Assembly: GCF_019599405.1 (NCBI RefSeq)
Contig: NZ_RKLQ01000001.1
Location: 558,001 to 622,000, forward strand
Length of the DNA stretch: 64,000 nt
Direction: 5' to 3'
From: Haloarcula salinisoli
GTDB lineage: Archaea > Halobacteriota > Halobacteria > Halobacteriales > Haloarculaceae
Below the pieces are notes generated by a model, which worked only from the letters and a program-made list of their open reading frames with translations, was not told the origin of the DNA and did no database searches. Of this stretch, positions 34,446 through 42,772 are shown in pieces. Position 1 is the first letter of the stretch. Every line of letters begins with the position of its first letter. The translations under genes were made by a program, and so were the position numbers.

Positions 34446-35666
34446 TCAGCGGTGGCCGGGCAACACACTCGGGTCGCCGGAGCGATAGATGTACTCTACC
34501 GCCACTCCGGTCAACGGCGAGTCGGCGGCCGTGGCGTACTCCTTTGCCAGGTCCAGATACTGTTCGGTGATATCGACGACGTGGTAGTAGGCGGCCCGGT
34601 CGTCCGGGCGGAGCAGGTACTCCGCGGTGACGGGGGTCAGTTGTCCTTCGGCGCGGTCGTCGGCGTAGTCGTCGACGTCGTCTAACCACACTTGCGCGCC
34701 GATGATGGCCAGCACGATGGCCTTCGCGAAGTCGTCGTCGATGTCCAGCCCGGCGAGCCGGTAGAGGTCGAGCATTCCGTCGTAGATTACCCCAACGCGG
34801 GCGTACTGGGTCTTGCTGTAGGGCAAGGCCTGCTCGTCGGCCGACAGGGTGGCCGGCGGCTCCTCGTAGTCGGCGAACTTGTACTCCGCGCGGATGGCCT
34901 CCATCGCCTCCTCGTCGCCGGCCTCGGCCCGCTCCATCAGCTCGCGGAAGTGGTCGTCCCGGTCCTGGTGGGCTTCCGAGTAGTCGACGGCCCACTGGTA
35001 GGCTTCGGCCACCGAATCGGGGAGGTCGGCGAGCAGGCCGTCGAGATGGGACTGCAGCGTCTCCTGTGCGACTTCGGCGACCCGGCGGCGGTCCGATTCG
35101 CTCGGGCTCCACGGCTCGCTTCGCTCACCGTTTCGCTTCGAGGGCTCCCTGTGGTCGCCCTCGCCAAACTCCACCTCGAAATCCTCGAACTCGGCGTCGT
35201 TGATGGCGTCGCGCATGTCGCCGTCGACCAGCGCCTCGATGGAGAGACGGGTCATCTGTTCGGCGCGGACGACCTGTTCGCGCGGCGTGAGCGTGGGCGA
35301 CTCGCCGTCGAGGGCGGCGTCCTCGACCGGTGGGACACCGGTCGCGATATCGTCGCCGACGGGGTCGGTGTCCGCTTCCTGCCGGGCCGCGCGGTAGACG
35401 TAGCCCAGTGTCAGCCGCGCGGGCAGGATGAGCTTCGTGTCGTAGCTGAAGTCGACGGGGTGGCCGAACTCCTCGGCGAGGGCGTCCTCGATACGGTCGT
35501 AGACGTCGTCGAGCATCCGCTCGGTCCGCTCGTCGATCTCGGATTTCAGCGAGAGGCTGCTGTAGTCGAACACGCCCGTGTCGGCGTAGTAGCCAAGCAC
35601 CGACCGGAGCGCCGTCGGCAGCCCGCGTCTCTCGGCGAGAACGGCTGCCCCTGTTTTGAGAACCAT
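34446..35666 (-). CDS. Conserved haloarchaeal protein, function unknown, all-alpha
   Basis: A 406-aa soluble, acidic, helix-rich protein beginning MVLKTGAAVLAERRGLPTAL. No signal peptide or clear transmembrane helix. A striking aspartate cluster, AQVWLDDVDDYADDRAEGQL near residue 340-360, recalls the DDxxD-type motifs of class I prenyl/terpene synthases, but the second motif expected for that fold is not obvious. The middle (~150-200) is charged and low complexity. Divergent from the GGR-like flavoprotein (115 nt). I do not assign a function. Confidence 0.7.
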   Translation of the reverse strand: MVLKTGAAVLAERRGLPTALRSVLGYYADTGVFDYSSLSLKSEIDERTERMLDDVYDRIEDALAEEFGHPVDFSYDTKLILPARLTLGYVYRAARQEADTDPVGDDIATGVPPVEDAALDGESPTLTPREQVVRAEQMTRLSIEALVDGDMRDAINDAEFEDFEVEFGEGDHREPSKRNGERSEPWSPSESDRRRVAEVAQETLQSHLDGLLADLPDSVAEAYQWAVDYSEAHQDRDDHFRELMERAEAGDEEAMEAIRAEYKFADYEEPPATLSADEQALPYSKTQYARVGVIYDGMLDLYRLAGLDIDDDFAKAIVLAIIGAQVWLDDVDDYADDRAEGQLTPVTAEYLLRPDDRAAYYHVVDITEQYLDLAKEYATAADSPLTGVAVEYIYRSGDPSVLPGHR

Positions 35667-35781
35667 CTGTCGTGACCCGGTATGGACACTGCTGTGACTG
35701 GCGGCTTCTTTACCCTTTCGAGAGACGGACCCGGCAGCCAATAAAGCAAGACTGATTAGATAGACGGCGTTCGGTTGAACC

Positions 35782-37017
35782 ATGCGCGACCGCTTTGACG
35801 TGGTGATTGCCGGGGCTGGTCCCGCCGGCGGCCAGTGTGCTCGCGACCTGGCCGAGCGGAACTACGACGTGCTGGTGCTCGAGACCGAGCCCGAAGAGCA
35901 GTTCCCACGTCCGAGCAACAAATCGACGGCCGGAACCTTCCCGTCGGCGATGACAGCCTTCGCCATCCCCGACGAAGTCGTGATGCAGTACACCGACAAG
36001 GTGGTCCTGGAGTCCCCGAACGACCACTACACCCGGACCCAGACCGGTGCAGTCCTCGAATTCGCCGACTTCAAGCGCTTCCTCGTCGAGGACAGCCGTG
36101 AGAAGGGCGCGACCTACCGTTTCGACTCGCGGGTGTCGGCCCCCATCATGGAGAACGGCGAGATTGTGGGTGTGCGATACGACGGGGACAGGGAGGTCTA
36201 CGCCGACATCGTCATCGACGCCACCGGCCCGGCCGCGCCGCTGGCGAAGAAACTCGACGTCTGTAACCTGGAACGGGAGCACCAGGCCATCGGCATCGAG
36301 TACGAGTTCGAGAACGTCGCCGTGAACCACGACGACTACGCCGACCTCCGGGACGCGATGATGCTTCGCCTGGACCACGACCTCGCTCCCGGCGGCTACT
36401 CCTGGATCTTCCACACCGGCGAGGATACGGCGAAAGTCGGCCTCTGTTACATCCAGAACGGCTCCCACCACAAGTACGCCAAAGAGGGCATGGGTATCGA
36501 CGACTACCTCGAATACTGGCTGGACTCGGACCCGCGATTCGACGACGCCGAGAAGATCAGCGGCACCCAGGCCCACCGCGGGTCGGCCCACATCCAGAAA
36601 CCCAAATCGATGAGCACGGACCGATTCATGGCCATCGGCGACACCGTCCCCACCATCGACCCGCTGTGGGGCGAAGGCATCCACAAGGGGATGAAGTCGG
36701 CCCGCGCTGCCGCCGCTACCGTCGACGCGGCGCTGACCCCCGACGAACCCCAGACCGACGCCGACACACTCTCGGTCTACGACCAGCTCTGGCACCGTGA
36801 CGTCGCCCCCAAACACGACGCCCGACTGATGATGACCGAGCTGCTGTATCTCGCCCCCAACGACCGCTACGACGAGCTGATGGACGACCTCCGGCGGACC
36901 GACAGCAACACGCTCGAACAGATTAATCGAGGCGACCGGCGCGCTATCCTGGAACTCACGCACTTCTCGGACCTCTCCTTGCTCGCCCAGTACGCCAAAC
37001 GACGGCTGAATCGCTAG
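35782..37017 (+). CDS. Geranylgeranyl reductase-family flavoprotein
   Basis: A 411-aa FAD-dependent oxidoreductase. N-terminal FAD motif VVIAGAGPAGGQCARDLAER; the pattern IGDTVPTIDPLWGEGIHKGM near residue 285 is the FAD-phosphate/GGR motif; central region (AGTFPSAMTAFAIP) replaces the usual CGE-type motif. Family members saturate prenyl chains of archaeal lipids or quinones. The second family member in this window (56432-57787) is only distantly similar. Substrate unassigned. Confidence 0.82.
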   Translation: MRDRFDVVIAGAGPAGGQCARDLAERNYDVLVLETEPEEQFPRPSNKSTAGTFPSAMTAFAIPDEVVMQYTDKVVLESPNDHYTRTQTGAVLEFADFKRFLVEDSREKGATYRFDSRVSAPIMENGEIVGVRYDGDREVYADIVIDATGPAAPLAKKLDVCNLEREHQAIGIEYEFENVAVNHDDYADLRDAMMLRLDHDLAPGGYSWIFHTGEDTAKVGLCYIQNGSHHKYAKEGMGIDDYLEYWLDSDPRFDDAEKISGTQAHRGSAHIQKPKSMSTDRFMAIGDTVPTIDPLWGEGIHKGMKSARAAAATVDAALTPDEPQTDADTLSVYDQLWHRDVAPKHDARLMMTELLYLAPNDRYDELMDDLRRTDSNTLEQINRGDRRAILELTHFSDLSLLAQYAKRRLNR

Positions 37018-37067
37018 GAACGGTTGTTTTCGCGCCCTCAAGTGGCAGTACTGATAGCCTGAACGGC

Positions 37068-37099
37068 CGGCTAGCAGTGTCTTCTAACAGCGTTCCAAA
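37068..37099. other. Outer flank of element D with GGCTAG word
   Basis: CGGCTAGCAGTG at 37068-37079, then acagcgttccaaa and the terminal box at 37100. The same arrangement lies in the duplicated flank of element C, so this ~30 nt is part of the repeat. Confidence 0.5.
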
Positions 37100-37273
37100 C
37101 AGCCAGAAAGCCCCGACTGGCTCCGGTCGGGGGGCTCGTTGCGCGCTTCCTTCGCTCACTTCGTTCGCTCAGTTCAGTGCTTACGTCGCCCGCCTTCCCG
37201 GAGCCCGTCACCGGGAGACCGGAGGTCTCCCGAGCTCGCGGGCGGCCATGCCGCTCGCGAACGCCCCTTTCTG
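37100..37273. repeat. Palindromic modular element, copy D (single half-unit, about 174 bp)
   Basis: Terminal box CAGCCAGAAAGCCCC (37100-37114), stem GGCTCCGG (37119-37126) pairing with CCGGAGCC (37198-37205), conserved core with GGCTCGTTGCGCGC and GTGCTTACGTCGCCCGCC, then hairpins GGGAGACC/GGTCTCCC and a CGCGGGCGGC module that match the right half of copy C in reverse, ending in GCCCCTTTCTG (37263-37273). The second half-unit is absent. It lies between two co-oriented genes. The rest of the gap to 37388 shows nothing else. Confidence 0.8.
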
Positions 37274-37388
37274 CCTCTTTGCGGTCACATACTCGGGGCC
37301 CGTGCGGTTCGCGACTCCTATTACTCCCACCGCCGTTGCTAGCGCGAGTGCGGCAACTTTTTCTCCGGGCGGCGGGGACTCTCGCCCA

Positions 37389-38108
37389 ATGAGCGACAGC
37401 CCCGTGGGCGTGGTGGGAGACCCGGCGGTGGCCGACCGGCTCCGCGAGGCCGGTGTTCCGGTGACGACTGGGACCGTCGACAGCGTCCCGACGACGGAGC
37501 GGGTCGTCACCGTTGGCGAGCCGGCGGTTCGGGCCGTCGCGGCCGCTGCCACCGACCCGCTGGTGGTCCCGGTCGCTGCCGGTCGGGGCGTCCGCTCCGT
37601 CTCCCGCGACGACGTCGCCACCGCCGTCGCGGGGCTGGACGAGGCCGTCACGGAACACCATCCGCTCTTTGAGGTGTCCGTGGCCGGTGAGGACGTGGGG
37701 ACGGTCGTCTTCGACGTGACGGCGGTCACCGCCGAAGCGGCGCGCATCTCCGAGTACGCCGTCGAGACGACATCGGACAGCGTCGGGCGGTTCCGCGCCG
37801 ACGGGGTGACCCTGGCGACGCCGGCGGGGTCGCCGGGCTATGCGCGACGCATCGGCGGGCCGGTGATTGCGCCCGCCGAGTCGGTCGGCGTGGTCGCCCC
37901 CATCGCCCCCTTCCAGGTGAACCCCGACCACTGGGTGGTCTCCCTCGACGGGCTCTCGGTCTCCGTCGAGCGCGACGAAGCGACCGTCGCGCTGTACGCC
38001 GACGGTGACGAGGTGACGACGGTGGCCTGCGGGGAGACCGCGCGCCTCCAGCAGTCGGGGGCCCTGCGGGTCGCCGTCCTCGAGGCGAGCTGTTCTCGCT
38101 TTCACTGA
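37389..38108 (+). CDS. NAD kinase-like protein lacking the GGDG motif
   Basis: A 239-aa protein resembling the C-terminal domain of NAD(H) kinases: TPAGSPGYARRIGGPVIAP (TGSTAY-like), FQVNPDHWVVSLDG and a beta-rich end. The N-terminal GGDG phosphate-binding loop of active kinases is replaced by VTVGEPAVRAVAA, so kinase activity is doubtful. It may be a regulatory or repurposed paralog. ATG at 37389 begins MSDSPVGVVGDPA, a normal Rossmann-like start; upstream sequence belongs to element D. Confidence 0.78.
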   Translation: MSDSPVGVVGDPAVADRLREAGVPVTTGTVDSVPTTERVVTVGEPAVRAVAAAATDPLVVPVAAGRGVRSVSRDDVATAVAGLDEAVTEHHPLFEVSVAGEDVGTVVFDVTAVTAEAARISEYAVETTSDSVGRFRADGVTLATPAGSPGYARRIGGPVIAPAESVGVVAPIAPFQVNPDHWVVSLDGLSVSVERDEATVALYADGDEVTTVACGETARLQQSGALRVAVLEASCSRFH

Positions 38109-38218
38109 CACGAGCTGGCGTCGTGACGGGCCGACCGCAGGCTCGGCGCCGTCCGGACTAACCGTCTGACCTGCGGAAATTGGAAAGACACTAATGGGCG
38201 TCGTACAGAGAAGCACGT

Positions 38219-38680
38219 ATGCAGCCAGACGTCATCCTCTTTGGGCCGCTGGACACCATCTTCGGGAGCGAGGCTCCCGGTGGCGTGCTCGTCATCGAGT
38301 ACGTCCTGCTGGTGCTCGTCCTGGCGAACTTCGGGACGCGCCTGTTGGCCCACCGACGACACGAAGCCCAGTACGAGGACGGCGGTGCGGAGGCTATCAC
38401 CCGCCATCCGGCACACATCGCAACGAACGTCCTGCTGGTCGTCACCGCCTTCTTCTACATGACCATCGCCCACCACGGCGGGATGGTCATGTCGGTGCTC
38501 GTCCTCGGTGCGGTCGTCACCGACTTCTTCGAGTTCGAGTCCCGCAAGGTCGAAGCGCGACGGGACATCCCGCTCGAACGGCCAAAGGGCGCCATCGTCG
38601 CCGTCCTGCTCGTCGCGATGTACGCGGGCTACCAGGCGCTGTTCTGGCTCATCAAGGACCCCTGGTCCGCCGTCGTCTGA
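38219..38680 (+). CDS. Conserved haloarchaeal membrane protein (DUF7313-like)
   Basis: A 153-aa polytopic protein with four hydrophobic segments (VLVIEYVLLVLVLANFGTRL; IATNVLLVVTAFFYMTI; MVMSVLVLGAVVTDF; AIVAVLLVAMYAGYQALFWL) and a cytosolic RRHEAQYEDGG loop. The family label is from memory and tentative. Such proteins occur near haloarchaeal respiratory genes, which here lie ~3 kb downstream. The TGA at 38680 touches the convergent kinase stop at 38681 with no spacer. Confidence 0.75.
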   Translation: MQPDVILFGPLDTIFGSEAPGGVLVIEYVLLVLVLANFGTRLLAHRRHEAQYEDGGAEAITRHPAHIATNVLLVVTAFFYMTIAHHGGMVMSVLVLGAVVTDFFEFESRKVEARRDIPLERPKGAIVAVLLVAMYAGYQALFWLIKDPWSAVV

Positions 38681-40947
38681 CTACCCACCGTGGTCTGACG
38701 CCTCGGCGCTTCTCGTGGTATCGCTCTCCGCGCTCGTCGCCTGCTCGAACGTGAGCACCGCGACGGTCCCTCGCGGCTCGTTGGCCTCGAAACGAACGTG
38801 GCCGCCGTACTCCTCCATCATCACCTTCACGAAGTAGAGTCCGAAGCCGATAGTGCCGCTCTCGTCGGCGGTGACGCCCGGCGAGAACACCTCGCCTCGG
38901 AACTTCTCCGGGATGCCCGGACCGTCGTCGGCCACACGGACGACGACTGTATCGGGCTCTGCTCGCGCTGTGACCCGAACCCACGGCTGGTCGGTGTCGT
39001 TGTGTTCGAGCGCGTTCAGCACGACGTTGTCGATGACTGCCCAACGAGCTCGTCGCCGGTCACGCGGAGTCCGTCGGGAATATCGGTATCGACGGTGGCC
39101 TGGTCGTGGCTCTCGGCGAACTTGTCGACCCGTTCTTCGAGGACGGCCGAGAGGTCTACCGCCTGTCGCGCTCGCTCGCTGTGGCCCGGGCTCGTGATAG
39201 CGTCGGTGAGCGAACTGACCGTCTCGATGAGGCTCGTCATATCGCTGACCCACGCCGAGACCGTCTCCAGGTGCGAGCGGCCCGCGTCGGTCACGTGCTC
39301 GGAGAGAAACTCCAGGTTGGCGTCGATGACCATCACCGCGTTCCGCAGGTCGTGGCGAAGGGCGCTGTTGAAAAACTGGAGCTGCTCGGTGCGCTGTTCG
39401 ACTGCCTGCCGGCTTGCCTCGAGTTCCTGCTCGCGTTTGTGTCGGTCCAGTGCCGTCTCGGTGGAGTCCGCGAGCGTGCGGGCGAACCGGCGGTCCTCGT
39501 CGCTGAAGGTACCCTCGTCGGCCCGGCGACCGATACCGAAGACGCCGTGTTCGCCGAGCGGGAACAGCGCGGCCGTCACCGCCGGGTCGTCGCCGCCGGG
39601 CTCGACCCAGACCGGGACCTCGTATCTCGGCTCGCCGCGCTCGAACACCTGCCACAGCTCGTTCTCGGCTGTGAACCACGCCGCAGGATGCCCATCGGTG
39701 TTCGATTCCAGTCCGCTCTCCTCGACCAGCGTCGACAGTTCGTCGGTCAGCGTCACCAGCCGGAGCCGGTCTGCCTCCCCGTCGTAGCGGACGACGCCCG
39801 AGTACGGGCAGTCCAGCGCGCGCTGGGCCGTCTCTGTCGCGATCTCGGCGACGGTCTCCGGGTCGGTCGCGTCGAGGAACCGCTCGGTCGCGGACCTGAG
39901 CGCCTCCAGGGTCCGCTCGCGGGTCTGTTGCAGCGTCACGTCACGGAGGACCACGAGCCGCCCGCGGTAGACGTCGTGGTGGTCGTACAGCGGCGTGCTC
40001 TGGGGCTGATAGCTCCGCTGTGGCGTATCTGCCCCCGCCGGAACCAGGCCGACCGTTCCGTCCCGCTCCAGCGCACCGGGTAGCCCCGGCAGGACGGTAT
40101 CGACGTGACGCCCCATCGCCGACTCGTCACAGCCGATGAGACTCGCAAGCGCCGGGTTGTAGTCGACGACCCGGTCGTCGGCGTCCAGTACCACGACGGC
40201 GTCGGCCATCTGGTCGACGATAGTGCCGGCCGTCAGCGGGACCACGTCGAGGAAGTCGTACCGGAACAGCGCCCACGCGATGACGAGGCTCTGGCCCGCG
40301 AAGGCCGCCGGCACCAGACTGAGGTCGCTGTAGGGAAAGAAGCCCGCGTAGAAGGCGACACCGGTCGCCAGCCCCAGCAGGCGTGCCCCGATTATCGCGC
40401 CGACCTGCCTGCTGTAGGGCGCTCGCGACCGATACACGAACTGAGCGAGCAGCCCGAAGGCGACGATATCGAGCAGGAAGACCAGGACGAGCAAGAGCGC
40501 GCCGATGTCGGTGAAGCTCCACGGCACCACGCTCAGTCCCTCCACCGTCTTCGCGGGGCCGTCGGTGACGAGGATGGACTGTGCCGGGGGATACAACACC
40601 GTGAAGACCACTGCGCCGGGCAGGGACCACAGCGCGAGCATCGCCGGATGGCGTATCCATTCCGAGCGGCCGGTGTACGCGAGAACGAAGGCGAACCAGA
40701 CGAAGATGAGCGAGAAGACGAAAATGTTGTTGACGTGCCAGATGTAGTCGGCACCGGGGACCCCCAGTCTGGCGAGGACGGCCGTCCCACACCAGCCGGC
40801 GACGGTGACGTTCAGCAGTGCGAACTCGGCGGCTGCGGGCTGGTCACGGCGCCGGTAGGCGACGACGGCCAGTCCCGATGCCACGACCGCACCGACAGTC
40901 GTCGCGACGAGATAGAACAGCGCAAACGCCGAGAGTTGACCCCACAC
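38681..40947 (-). pseudogene. Membrane histidine kinase disrupted by a single-base frameshift
   Basis: Order along the protein: N-terminal seven-helix sensor region (residues ~1-230, WGQLSAFALFYLVATTVGAV start, GTG codon), PAS (~240-340), GAF (~360-500), HisKA with FFNSALRHDLRNAVMVIDAN (~535), then HATPase_c. The reading frame breaks near 39039-39044 in DELVG|QSS; continuing in the next frame restores AVIDNVVLNALEHNDTD, VADDGPGIPEKF and GFGLYFVKVM to the stop at 38681. One G missing from a GGGG run explains it. This is either a real recent inactivation or a base-call error. A TATA (gattataac) lies 28 nt before the GTG. Confidence 0.85.
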
Positions 40948-40972
40948 AGTACTGATGAGGCTCAGTAGCTAG

Positions 40973-40978
40973 TTATAA
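40973..40978 (-). promoter_or_regulatory. TATA box of the frameshifted histidine kinase
   Basis: Minus-strand TTATAA centred about 28 nt before the GTG at 40947; leaderless spacing. It supports 40947 as the start and the gene as formerly or still expressed. Confidence 0.55.
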
Positions 40979-41034
40979 TCTTTGGCAGAACGTCCGTATA
41001 GACGGTTTACACGTCGGGAACCGCTGGTTTCCGC

Positions 41035-41307
41035 TCAGGCCGACCGCTCGTCGAGATACTCGCGCAGTTCGCTGAACAGCGGGATGGCGACCCAGAAGGT
41101 CAGACAGCCGAAGATGGCGAACCAGAAGAACGCGTCCATAAGCAGCAGTGCCGCCGTGTCGAATACAGTCAGGGACTCCTGTGGCGGTAGCTCGCCGATG
41201 AGCTGTGCCCCTTCGAAGCTCGGCGTTCGGTACCAGCCCGCGATGGTCATCCAGCCCAGCCCGCCGACCATCAGCGCGGCGAACCCTTTGATGAACTCGT
41301 CAGCCAT
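41035..41307 (-). CDS. Small membrane protein (DUF7314-like)
   Basis: A 90-aa protein with two helices (FAALMVGGLGWMTIAGW; ALLLMDAFFWFAIFGCLTFW) and a charged end LFSELREYLDERSA. It overlaps the upstream DUF7315-like gene by a few bases, so they are cotranscribed. Similar pairs accompany the haloarchaeal bc operon. The family name is from memory. An in-frame ATG at 41325 adds six residues. Confidence 0.72.
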   Translation of the reverse strand: MADEFIKGFAALMVGGLGWMTIAGWYRTPSFEGAQLIGELPPQESLTVFDTAALLLMDAFFWFAIFGCLTFWVAIPLFSELREYLDERSA

Positions 41308-41638
41308 TATCAGATGGTTCGTCACCGTCGTCTTTAGACTTTCCCATCTCCGCGGTGCGAAAGCGCGTGGAAAAGGCGTACACCACGGTGCCGGCGAGAA
41401 TCAATCCGATGCCCAGAATCGCTATCGGGATGTCGATTTCGGAGGCCGGGGCCGACGCCCGCTCGGTCGCCACGTCGACGAGGATGAACCCACCGACCAC
41501 GCTCAGTATCGCAAACAGCGTGGAGAACACCGTGACGGTCTTGTAGAGGCGAAGTGGCACGACGACCTCTCGCTGTTTGCCCTCGCCCGAACTGGTAATC
41601 TGGGGCGGGTCCTCGGTCTCCTGGTCGGCCTCGCTCAT
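41300..41638 (-). CDS. Small membrane protein (DUF7315-like)
   Basis: A 112-aa protein: charged N-terminus (MSEADQETEDPPQITSSGEG), then two helices (VTVFSTLFAILSVVGGFILV; IPIAILGIGLILAGTVVYAF) and an acidic tail. It is followed by the DUF7314-like gene in overlap, and preceded, across element E, by the cytochrome b operon on the same strand. Probable respiratory-complex accessory protein by context only. Confidence 0.72.
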   Translation of the reverse strand: MSEADQETEDPPQITSSGEGKQREVVVPLRLYKTVTVFSTLFAILSVVGGFILVDVATERASAPASEIDIPIAILGIGLILAGTVVYAFSTRFRTAEMGKSKDDGDEPSDNG

Positions 41639-41726
41639 TGACGGTGGTTAGTGTCTCAGCTACTTTACTGCGGCGAGATGGGCTAGCAACAACGGCTGAA
41701 TTAGGGTCAGTGACAACCCATTGGAA
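41639..41726. other. Outer flank of element E, no gene
   Basis: Contains GGCTAG at 41681-41686, 45 nt before the terminal box of element E, as in the other copies. The promoter of the DUF7315-like gene should lie here; no clear TATA is seen. Confidence 0.4.
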
Positions 41727-41903
41727 CAGTCAGAAAGCCCCGGCCCGCTACACTCCCGCGGCTCGTTGCGCGCTTCCTTCGCTCACTCCGTTCGCTCTGT
41801 CCAGTGCTTACTTCGCCGGGGTTCGTGTAGCAAGCGAGGTCGGCTCCGCCGACCTCGTTAAACGTGGCGGCTACGCCGCCACGCAGCCGCCCCTTTCTGG
41901 CTG
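41727..41903. repeat. Palindromic modular element, copy E (single half-unit, 177 bp)
   Basis: Terminal box CAGTCAGAAAGCCCC (41727-41741, one mismatch), stem GCTACAC (41747-41753) pairing with GTGTAGC (41825-41831), conserved core GGCTCGTTGCGCGC ... GTGCTTACTTCGCCGGGGTT, then hairpins GAGGTCGGC/GCCGACCTC and a GTGGCGGC module identical in plan to the right half of copy A in reverse, ending GCCCCTTTCTGGCTG (41889-41903). A second CTTTCTGGCTG follows at 41933-41943. It lies in the bc operon, between the cytochrome b C-terminal gene and the DUF7315-like gene. Confidence 0.82.
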
Positions 41904-42000
41904 TTATCAGCTGTGGTGACGCCTACTGCTAGCTTTCTGGCTGTACAGCGTCGATACTATCGAGTCAGGACGAGCCACGAAAACAGCAAAAACGGGTTCG

Positions 42001-42768
42001 CTATTTAGGCGGTCGGAGGCGGTAGTAGCGCCGGTTCAGCGTGAACATGTAGCCTTCACGCATGGTCTTCAGCACCGCGTAGGTGATGGTCGCGCTGACG
42101 ATGGGCACCAGGAACGTCAGGTCAAAGAGGAGGTTCGAGTCCATCGGGATGAGGTTCTTGATCGAGAGCGCGGCGATGGTCAGGCTGAAGATGACGCCGG
42201 ACATCCCGACGGCGGCCCAGAACGGCTGCTCGACGGGGCGTCGTGCCGACCCCTTGTTGAGGAAGGGGACGATGGCGACGAAACCCACGACCACGACGTT
42301 TGCGAGCACACCGTAAGTCCGGTCGGCCATTATCTTCGACCCGCCAAGGATGGCCAGGTCGGGGTTCAGCGGACCGAGTTTCAGCAGCCCGAACGACCAG
42401 TAGAGATACCAGTCGGGTAGGATGATAGCCGGCGTCACACCCGAGTTCGCGGGGTTTGGCATCTCCGGTGGGAGTGCTGCGGCCACGAACAGTATCATTC
42501 CGACGAAGAAGCTCGTCAGAGCCAGGTTACGCATCATTTCGTGGGGCCAGGCCGGGAACGCCAGCACGTCCCGTTCGACGTAGTCTGATTGCTGGCGCAG
42601 GTCCTGGTCCTCGCGGCGGCCGCGTTCGAAGTACTCGTAGGTGAGCCGGGAGAGGCCCTGTGTGCGTTGCTTGCGCTCGGACCACGAGGGGGTCTCGTCG
42701 TCCGGGGCGACGATACCCGAGCCCGAGCCGTCCGTGCGAACGTCGTCGTCTGATTCGTTGTCGCTCAT
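42001..42768 (-). CDS. petD: Cytochrome b C-terminal subunit (PetD-like) of the bc complex
   Basis: A 255-aa membrane subunit with three main helices and the quinol-site motif PDWYLYWSFGLLK (PEWY equivalent, the PDWY variant), near residue 118-130. The ~60-residue N-terminal extension is charged and cytosolic. Other helices: FFVGMILFVAAALPP; VVVVGFVAIVPFLN; AAVGMSGVIFSLTIAALSI. It follows petB by 4 nt in the operon. With petB it forms the split cytochrome b. Confidence 0.93.
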   Translation of the reverse strand: MSDNESDDDVRTDGSGSGIVAPDDETPSWSERKQRTQGLSRLTYEYFERGRREDQDLRQQSDYVERDVLAFPAWPHEMMRNLALTSFFVGMILFVAAALPPEMPNPANSGVTPAIILPDWYLYWSFGLLKLGPLNPDLAILGGSKIMADRTYGVLANVVVVGFVAIVPFLNKGSARRPVEQPFWAAVGMSGVIFSLTIAALSIKNLIPMDSNLLFDLTFLVPIVSATITYAVLKTMREGYMFTLNRRYYRLRPPK

Positions 42769-42772
42769 TGTT

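Noticed and set aside
39016-39679. A separate short gene for the 3' part of the kinase
   Set aside because: The sequence continues the HATPase domain of the upstream frame exactly at the break, so one frameshifted gene is the simpler reading.
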